Source: Streptococcaceae bacterium (lineage in GTDB: Bacteria; Bacillota; Bacilli; Lactobacillales; Streptococcaceae). From it: 9,774 bases of DNA. Positions 4,700-9,774 of the stretch are shown here, piece by piece. Below the pieces are notes generated by a model that was not told where the DNA came from, ran no database searches, and worked only from the letters and a program-made list of their open reading frames with translations. A program made the translations under genes and the position numbers. The DNA is taken from contig JAITHN010000125.1 of NCBI GenBank assembly GCA_031279745.1, positions 1 through 9,774 of the forward strand, given 5' to 3'. The stretch's first letter is position 1; the number at the start of each line of letters is the position of its first letter.

Positions 4700-6955
4700 T
4701 CACTCGCCTTTGACTGTAAGCGTGTCAGAATTCTTACTCGTTTTCACCACAAATTTCTTTAATTGAGGATTTCTCAAGTATTCTTCCACTACTTTATCCA
4801 CGATTTCATCTTGAATGGCACGTTTTAAGGGACGAGCGCCCATGGCGGGATCATATGAAAGTTCAACGATTTTCCGCTTTGCAGAAGGTTGAACGTGAAT
4901 GGTCAACTCTTTTTCTTTCAGCTGCTCACTCAACTCATCAATCATCAACTGAACGATAATTTCTAAGTCACTCTTCGAAAGCGCTTCAAATTCCACCACT
5001 CCGTCAATCCGATTGATGAACTCGGGTGAAAAGAAGTTTTTCATTTGTGGAAGAACGGATGACACGGCATCTTCTCTAGCAGCTCCAAATCCTACGCTCT
5101 TCTCAACAATCCCGACGCCAGCGTTTGTCGTCATAATAATAATGACGTCTTTGAAACTTACCAATCTTCCTTGTGCATCAGTTAGACGACCATCATCTAA
5201 AATTTGCAAGAAAATGTGTAAGACATCTGGATGAGCCTTTTCAATCTCATCTAATAAGATGACAGAGTTTGGATTGCGTCTAACTTTTTCAGTAAGCTGT
5301 CCACCTTCTCCAAAACCAATATAGCCAGGAGGAGAACCGATAATTTTAGACACATTATGTTTTTCCATATACTCGCTCATGTCTAAGCGTATCATCAACT
5401 CTTTGCTACCAAAGAGTTCAAGAGCAAGCTGCTTCGCCAACTCAGTCTTCCCAACTCCTGTTGGACCTACAAAGAGGAAGCTGCCAATCGGTTTGTCATT
5501 TCCTCCAAAACCAACGCGTCGACGACGGATGGACTTCGCCACTTTTTCAACGGCTTTCTCCTGCCCAATCACGTGTGAACCTATATTCTTTTCAAGGTCA
5601 ATCAACTGTGCACTTTCTTTCTCTTCCAGCTCACCAACAGGGATTCCTGTCTTTTTCTCTACAATCGCTGCAATGTCTTCCTTGGTTACAACCGCACTCT
5701 CACTCGGATCAATCGCAGTCGCTTTCAATTCTTCCATCTTCTTAATCTGGTCGCGTAGATTTGCTGCAGTTTCAAAATCTTCCTTCTCCAACGCTTTTTG
5801 TTTTTTGGCTTCTCGCTTATCAATTCTCTCTTGAAGCTCGTCCGTATCAATGTAGGCAAGTGTCAAATTCTTTTTCGACCCCGCTTGATCCATCAAATCA
5901 ATCGCTTTGTCCGGCAAAAATCGATCCTGAATATAGCGTGAGGAGAGTGTGACGGCTGCAATAATCGCATCATCCGTATAGGAGACATGATGATACTCTT
6001 CATTTCTATTCTTCAACCCTTTTAGAATTTCAATCGTTTCTTCAACCGTTGGCTCCTCTATTCTGACCGGTTGGAAGCGCCGTTCTAACGCCTTGTCTTT
6101 TTCAATGATTCGATACTCGTCTAAAGTGGTCGCCCCAATCAGATTGACTTCTCCACGAGCAAGTGCAGGTTTCATAATATTACTGACATCCATGCCGCTT
6201 TTCCCTGCAGAACCTGCGCCTACGATTTCATGCACCTCATCAATAAAGAGAATGACGTCTTCTGTTTCTGCAATTTCTTTCAGTAATGCGTTCAGCCTCT
6301 CCTCTAGTGCGCCAACAAAACTTGCGCCGCCCGTTAAACTTGAAACATCCAATCGCAAAATCTGTTTTTTCTTCAATTTCTGAGGGACATTTCCCTCAAC
6401 GATTCTAAGCGCAAGTCCCTCAACAACGGCAGTTTTCCCAACACCTGCCTCTCCGATTAATACTGGATTATTCTTTCTGCGGCGGTTTAGAATTTCAATC
6501 GTTTCATCTATTTCCTCATCCCGCCCAATCACAGGGTCGATTTTTCCCGCTTTTGCCTGATTGGTCAGATTGATGGTTAATCGATTTAAAAGAGATGCGT
6601 TTTCTCTGTTCTTTCTTGGAATATATCCTTTAGGTTTTCTATCCGGATTCTTACGCATTTCTTCACTCGCACGGCGAAACATTTCTTCAAATCTAGTCCG
6701 ATTTCCTTCCTCGACTCCATCTGTTTCTTCTTCAAAGTTTTTAAAAGGATTGGGAATCTCTCTTAAAACGTCTTCTAAATTATCAAATGAAAATGGATCT
6801 ACTGGAGAGTCTGATGTGCCTCGAAAAAGTCTTCCCTCTTTTTTGAGTTTTTGATAGCACTCCTGACAAAAATGATGCTCAGGAGCCTTCTCCCCTCCGC
6901 TTATTTGTTTAATGTGAATGGTCGCAATGTTCTTCTTACAATTTTCGCATAACAT
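4700..6955 (-). CDS. clpE: ATP-dependent Clp protease ATP-binding subunit ClpE
   Basis: A 751-residue class I Hsp100 AAA+ unfoldase that feeds proteins to ClpP and takes part in disaggregation and heat-stress recovery. The N-terminal zinc finger that separates ClpE from ClpC is clear: CxxC at 3/6 and CxxC at 30/33. Then come AAA+ module 1 with Walker A GEAGVGKT (168-175) and Walker B ending FIDE (237-240); a UVR-like coiled-coil middle region (about 388-409, EKEDFETAANLRDQI); and module 2 with Walker A GPTGVGKT (497-504) and Walker B VILLDE (565-570). The VGF tripeptide at 621-623 fits the ClpP-binding loop, and GARPLKRAI (706-714) is the sensor-2 motif. The start at 6955 is preferred over an in-frame ATG at 6991 because AAAGGAG lies 8 nt before it, the zinc finger starts there, and the upstream ATG overlaps the -10 box. 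ClpE genes are often repressed by CtsR, but I see no CtsR heptad repeat here. Confidence 0.97.
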   Translation of the reverse strand: MLCENCKKNIATIHIKQISGGEKAPEHHFCQECYQKLKKEGRLFRGTSDSPVDPFSFDNLEDVLREIPNPFKNFEEETDGVEEGNRTRFEEMFRRASEEMRKNPDRKPKGYIPRKNRENASLLNRLTINLTNQAKAGKIDPVIGRDEEIDETIEILNRRRKNNPVLIGEAGVGKTAVVEGLALRIVEGNVPQKLKKKQILRLDVSSLTGGASFVGALEERLNALLKEIAETEDVILFIDEVHEIVGAGSAGKSGMDVSNIMKPALARGEVNLIGATTLDEYRIIEKDKALERRFQPVRIEEPTVEETIEILKGLKNRNEEYHHVSYTDDAIIAAVTLSSRYIQDRFLPDKAIDLMDQAGSKKNLTLAYIDTDELQERIDKREAKKQKALEKEDFETAANLRDQIKKMEELKATAIDPSESAVVTKEDIAAIVEKKTGIPVGELEEKESAQLIDLEKNIGSHVIGQEKAVEKVAKSIRRRRVGFGGNDKPIGSFLFVGPTGVGKTELAKQLALELFGSKELMIRLDMSEYMEKHNVSKIIGSPPGYIGFGEGGQLTEKVRRNPNSVILLDEIEKAHPDVLHIFLQILDDGRLTDAQGRLVSFKDVIIIMTTNAGVGIVEKSVGFGAAREDAVSSVLPQMKNFFSPEFINRIDGVVEFEALSKSDLEIIVQLMIDELSEQLKEKELTIHVQPSAKRKIVELSYDPAMGARPLKRAIQDEIVDKVVEEYLRNPQLKKFVVKTSKNSDTLTVKGE

Positions 6956-6963
6956 ATTCTCTT

Positions 6964-6970
6964 CTCCTTT
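6964..6970 (-). promoter_or_regulatory. clpE ribosome binding site, decides the start
   Basis: The minus strand reads AAAGGAG, 8 nt before the ATG at 6955. The upstream in-frame ATG at 6991 has no such site and would lie before the likely transcription start. Confidence 0.85.
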
Positions 6971-6989
6971 GGAAAGTTTCACTCTCTTC

Positions 6990-7018
6990 ATTATAAAGTT
7001 TAAGAAGACTCTATGGAA
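6990..7018 (-). promoter_or_regulatory. clpE promoter
   Basis: A perfect TATAAT (6995-6990) lies 17 bp downstream of a weak -35, TTCCAT (7018-7013). The start point would be near 6983, giving a leader of about 28 nt. No CtsR box (GGTCAAA direct repeat) or CIRCE repeat was found around it. A small palindrome, AAGCA-T-TGCTT (7024-7034), sits just upstream of the -35. Confidence 0.6.
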
Positions 7019-7106
7019 ATATTAAGCATTGCTTGAAAGGTACGCTAATTCGCTCAGCAGAATCACTTGTTTGCAAAATTGATGGATTTGATTTAGTGGC
7101 TGCAAC

Positions 7107-7146
7107 AAAAAAACGCTTGGGCGCAGGTTTCCCCGCTTCCAAGCGT
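7107..7146 (-). terminator. Intrinsic terminator of the LLM oxidoreductase gene
   Basis: On the minus strand ACGCTTGG (7146-7139) pairs perfectly with CCAAGCGT (7120-7113), followed by a seven-T run (ending at 7107). An inner GC-rich stem (GCGGG with CCTGC, one wobble) closes a short loop. It begins 4 nt after the stop codon, so clpE is insulated from this gene. Confidence 0.93.
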
Positions 7147-7150
7147 CTGT

Positions 7151-8170
7151 CTACTTCCAACCTAAATCTGGAGCAATCTCTTTTCTTATCGTTTCTAGTA
7201 AATGAATGTTGTAATCCACACCCAATGTGTTTGGAATGGTCAACAACAAGGTATCTGCTTCTTTTATAGCCTCATCTTCTTGCAATTCTTTGACTAATTG
7301 CTCTGGTTCACCAATGTAGTTTTTTCCGAAAATCGTTGGGTTGTCATGATAGGCAAGATAGCCCACTTGGTCATCATTTGTTTTCCCATATCCAAAAATT
7401 TGTCTATCTAGGTCAGTTGTAATGGGCATAATGGACCGCGTCACCATTGTCCTTGGTTCAAAATCATGCCCCGCCTGCTTCCAAGCTTCCTTAAACGCAA
7501 TCAATTGATTACGCTGTTGAATATGGAAGGGTTCATTCGTTTCATAGTTCACCAAGGTGGACGATTGAAGATTCATCCCATGTTTTGCCGCCCAAACCGC
7601 TGTTTCAACGGAACCCGCACCCCACCAAATTCTCTCTCTTAAACTTGCTGAATAAGGTTCAATCCTTAATTTTCCAGACCCTTGAGGGAACATCGGTTGT
7701 GGATTTGGCTCTGCAAAAGGAGTCCCATCTAGCAACTCAAGAAATTCAAGCGTCCTCTCCCTCGTCACTTCTTTTATTTCTTCTTCTGTATAGTTATAAC
7801 CAAAATACTTCCAGCCATCGAGCACTTGTTCAGGTGAACCACGACCAACGCCTAGCTGCACTCTGTTTTTCGTCAAAATATCCGTCAATCCAGCATTTTC
7901 AGCCATCATATACGGATTTTCATAACGCATATCAATCAAGCCTGTTCCGATTTCAATCGTTTTTGTCTTTGCTCCGATTGCTGACAGCAGTGGAAACGGG
8001 GAACCAATTTGTTGTGCGAAATGATGGACACGATAATAAGCCCCGTCTAAACCAATTCTTTCAGCCTCCACAGCCAAGTCCACACTTTCAAGATAGGCTT
8101 GCTCGGCAGACTTCACAACAGAACCTTCATCAGCCCAATGTCCAAAACTTAAAAATCCTATTTTTTTCAT
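7151..8170 (-). CDS. LLM class flavin-dependent oxidoreductase
   Basis: A 339-residue bacterial luciferase-like (LLM) protein, a TIM barrel using reduced FMN (or F420 in other lineages) from a separate reductase. Visible features: beta-1 IGFLSFGHW (4-12), YYRVHHF (45-51), the family-typical GTGLIDMRYENP (75-86), GVGRGSP (107-113), and WGAGSVETAVWAAKHGMNL (183-201), where the flavin phosphate is usually held. The length matches single-domain LLM oxidoreductases. The substrate cannot be read; many relatives act on small organic compounds, and true luciferase activity is not expected because there is no luxB or fatty-acid reductase gene nearby. The ribosome binding site AAAGGA is 6 nt before the ATG. 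It is a single-gene unit with its own terminator, divergent from the C1 peptidase gene. Confidence 0.93.
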   Translation of the reverse strand: MKKIGFLSFGHWADEGSVVKSAEQAYLESVDLAVEAERIGLDGAYYRVHHFAQQIGSPFPLLSAIGAKTKTIEIGTGLIDMRYENPYMMAENAGLTDILTKNRVQLGVGRGSPEQVLDGWKYFGYNYTEEEIKEVTRERTLEFLELLDGTPFAEPNPQPMFPQGSGKLRIEPYSASLRERIWWGAGSVETAVWAAKHGMNLQSSTLVNYETNEPFHIQQRNQLIAFKEAWKQAGHDFEPRTMVTRSIMPITTDLDRQIFGYGKTNDDQVGYLAYHDNPTIFGKNYIGEPEQLVKELQEDEAIKEADTLLLTIPNTLGVDYNIHLLETIRKEIAPDLGWK

Positions 8171-8217
8171 CTGAGTTCCTTTCCATTCATTTTTTTCATT
8201 CTAACTCTATCTCCAAA

Positions 8218-8246
8218 AATCTACGAAGGAAACGCTCATTCGACAA
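8218..8246 (-). promoter_or_regulatory. Candidate promoter of the LLM oxidoreductase gene
   Basis: TTGTCG (8246-8241) and TAGATT (8223-8218) are separated by 17 bp on the minus strand; each matches its consensus at 4 of 6 positions. A perfect TATAAT also lies upstream at 8258-8253 but without a recognisable -35. Either could drive the gene. Confidence 0.4.
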
Positions 8247-8265
8247 CTTTTAATTATACGCTCAT
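8232..8265. repeat. Pair of 8-bp direct repeats in the divergent promoter region
   Basis: ACGCTCAT occurs at 8232-8239 and again at 8258-8265, exactly 26 bp apart. One copy sits in the spacer of the LLM candidate promoter and the other at the edge of the upstream TATAAT. This placement would suit a regulator binding two sites on the same DNA face offset by about 2.5 turns, but it could be chance. Confidence 0.4.
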
Positions 8266-8329
8266 AAAACTTTCTTATTTCCCTCATTATTATTCATGAT
8301 TTTCTCCATAGTTATTCAAAAATCCCTCG

Positions 8330-8335
8330 TATAAT
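8330..8335 (+). promoter_or_regulatory. Candidate -10 box of the C1 peptidase gene
   Basis: TATAAT at 8330-8335, about 35 nt before the start codon. No good -35 is present at 16-18 bp, so an activator may be needed, or the real promoter may differ. Confidence 0.4.
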
Positions 8336-8369
8336 CGGCTGTAACACTTAAATACAAAAGGAGAAAATG

Positions 8370-9774
8370 ATGAGAAAAAATTTATTGCTACTTTGTCCGT
8401 TCTTATTGGGTGGTATGGCAGCTCAGGCAAGCACAATTACCCCAACCTTACATAATACTGGTGGTTCACATATGGCCATCGCCCGTCTGAACAAGGACGG
8501 CTCTGTAAAAAAACTTCCGAAACATCGCATTCACTTTCATGCACCAAAGTTCAAGAAAACAGCACACCTCCCATCTAAATTTGATCCGAGAAAAAATCTA
8601 ATCCCCATCCGCAACCAAGGGGAACAATCACTTTGTTGGAGCTATGCTGGAAATGATTTGCTTTCGATTTCAAAAACAAAGCAATTCGGGACTGCTCCAC
8701 AGATATTCTCACCCAACTATACGAATATATTAGCTTCATACAATAGTTTCTGGGAAGGAATTCCAGCTTCACACTTTGTTTCCCTTGAAGATCAGCTTAA
8801 ACAAAACATTTACAATCCTGACTGTATTTCCATACGTAGTCTAGGAGATGGTGGATTCGTAGGCATGCCTGCATACTACTCAATGCTCGGGCACAATCCT
8901 GCATTAGAAAGTGATTTTGCAACAGTTGACGAAACAGGATATGGAACAAACGCTCTTTCAGAAACACCGATCGCTAAATCCTCTTTTGAAAGTATCCCTG
9001 TTGATCAAAGTTTTGAAATTACCGATGTTGTGAATCCGGTTGATGCGGCTTCCATTTTCATCGGCGAGGAAGTGACTCCAGCTCAAGCACAAAAATCCGT
9101 TGACAGCATTAAGAAAAATATATATACAAAGGGTGCTGTTGGATATGGTTATAATGGATATCTCGTTCAATCTGTATTAAAATCTGACACGCCATATTAC
9201 AACCCAGATACGGCTTCGCTTCATGTTCCAACGACTGCAAACCCTTTATTCAAGTGTTCCTATACACGACAAGATGGAACAGTCATTAATTTAAATATTC
9301 CAACTTTCCAGTCCAATCACGACAATCTTATCGTTGGTTTTGACGACAATTACAGTAAAGAAAACTTCTGTGAAAATGCACGTCCTTCACAAAACGGTGC
9401 TTTCTTAATTCGTAATTCTTGGGGAGAAGAGGTTCATGACAACGGTTATTTCTGGGTGAGTTATGAAGATTTCTTCATCCAAACCGGAAATGATACCTCC
9501 GCGGTACAACTTAGTAAACCTAGTCACGAACAAGTCCATCACGCAGCGAATGCATCTGGATTATTCTTCCAATTTGATCTTACGAAGGAAAATGAAGCTG
9601 AAAAATATGGAACAGCCTACTTTACCAATAGTTATTCCGCCTCTGAAAAGAGTAGCTTAAATGCCGTTGCTTTTACGAGTAATGCAAACGTTCAGTATGA
9701 AGTGTATTTTGCTCCAACTGAAATTCCAATCGAAAATGGGTCACTTACCACTTCAAACTTAGCGAAGTTTGGCA
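8370..9774 (+). CDS. Secreted C1 family (papain-like) cysteine peptidase with C-terminal lectin-like domain, partial
   Basis: Open to the right edge after 468 codons; the 3' end is missing. The N-terminus is a signal peptide: MRK, a Leu-rich core (5-17) and a type I cleavage site AQA-S after residue 20. The peptidase domain (about 66-370) has oxyanion-hole Gln83 and nucleophile Cys89 in NQGEQSLCW, His317 in NHDNLIVGFDD, and Asn349 in RNSWG, so the catalytic set is complete. A long insertion (about 150-290) separates Cys from His. From about 388 the sequence resembles the lectin-like domain found after C1 peptidases in Gram-positive exported proteins (AYFTNSYSASEKSSLNAVAFTS, then a QYEVYF strand). 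Start: ATGs at 8367 and 8370 are adjacent; AAGGAG ends 3 nt before the first and 6 nt before the second, so 8370 is preferred. Substrate and wall anchoring are unknown because the C-terminus is cut off. Confidence 0.92.
   Translation, partial: MRKNLLLLCPFLLGGMAAQASTITPTLHNTGGSHMAIARLNKDGSVKKLPKHRIHFHAPKFKKTAHLPSKFDPRKNLIPIRNQGEQSLCWSYAGNDLLSISKTKQFGTAPQIFSPNYTNILASYNSFWEGIPASHFVSLEDQLKQNIYNPDCISIRSLGDGGFVGMPAYYSMLGHNPALESDFATVDETGYGTNALSETPIAKSSFESIPVDQSFEITDVVNPVDAASIFIGEEVTPAQAQKSVDSIKKNIYTKGAVGYGYNGYLVQSVLKSDTPYYNPDTASLHVPTTANPLFKCSYTRQDGTVINLNIPTFQSNHDNLIVGFDDNYSKENFCENARPSQNGAFLIRNSWGEEVHDNGYFWVSYEDFFIQTGNDTSAVQLSKPSHEQVHHAANASGLFFQFDLTKENEAEKYGTAYFTNSYSASEKSSLNAVAFTSNANVQYEVYFAPTEIPIENGSLTTSNLAKFG

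Noticed and set aside
5379..5834. 151-codon plus-strand open frame opposite clpE
   Set aside because: It is antisense to the conserved ClpE AAA+ module, with Ser/Phe-rich shadow composition and no recognisable domain.
7024..7034. AAGCATTGCTT palindrome as a clpE operator
   Set aside because: Only 5-bp arms, upstream of the -35, no match to a known operator. Mentioned as context but not called as a feature.
7585..8253. 222-codon plus-strand open frame opposite the LLM gene
   Set aside because: It lies almost entirely antisense to a well-supported LLM oxidoreductase, has low-complexity Ser/Leu/Gln-rich composition and no ribosome binding site or family resemblance.
8370..8400. Lipoprotein signal at the peptidase N-terminus (Cys at residue 9)
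   Set aside because: The Cys is too close to the N-terminus and lacks a proper lipobox; a type I site AQA-S at residues 18-21 fits better.

Overview
This window comes from a low-GC Gram-positive bacterium. Gene content points to Lactobacillales, probably close to Enterococcaceae or Carnobacteriaceae: a Gram-positive DnaE with a degenerate PHP region, a DUF2929/YjzD-like small membrane protein divergent from dnaE, ClpE with an N-terminal zinc finger followed by a DUF1827 gene, and Csp, LLM-oxidoreductase and C1-peptidase genes. All calls are from reading the sequence; no database search was run. It looks like chromosomal housekeeping DNA: no insertion sequence, phage gene, CRISPR array, tRNA or rRNA was seen.

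Layout, left to right. dnaE (minus, 62-3325) has its own extended -10 promoter. A 217-bp divergent spacer with two adjacent inverted repeats separates it from a 68-residue two-helix membrane protein (plus, 3543-3749). A cold-shock protein gene (plus, 3943-4143) follows, with a strong promoter, a leader of about 110 nt and a clear terminator. The minus-strand genes come next: a DUF1827 gene (4317-4613) downstream of clpE (4700-6955), and upstream of them an LLM flavin-dependent oxidoreductase (7151-8170) with its own strong terminator. A secreted papain-like cysteine peptidase gene (plus, from 8370) diverges from it and runs off the right edge, still open after 468 codons.

Themes. DnaE acts in lagging-strand/primer-extension DNA synthesis. 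ClpE and the cold-shock protein are stress and quality-control factors. The C1 peptidase is an exported enzyme with a complete catalytic set. Convergent or adjacent units are separated by well-formed terminators, but none is seen between clpE and the DUF1827 gene, so read-through is likely in addition to a private promoter.

The most interesting signals are non-coding. The csp leader can form two crossing helices, one of which covers the Shine-Dalgarno sequence, and it contains a 13-codon mini-ORF ending inside the anti-Shine-Dalgarno strand. A Rex-box-like palindrome overlaps a second palindrome between clpE and the DUF1827 gene. A structured inverted-repeat cluster lies upstream of dnaE. Overall the window is mostly ordinary, and I see no clear new multi-gene system.
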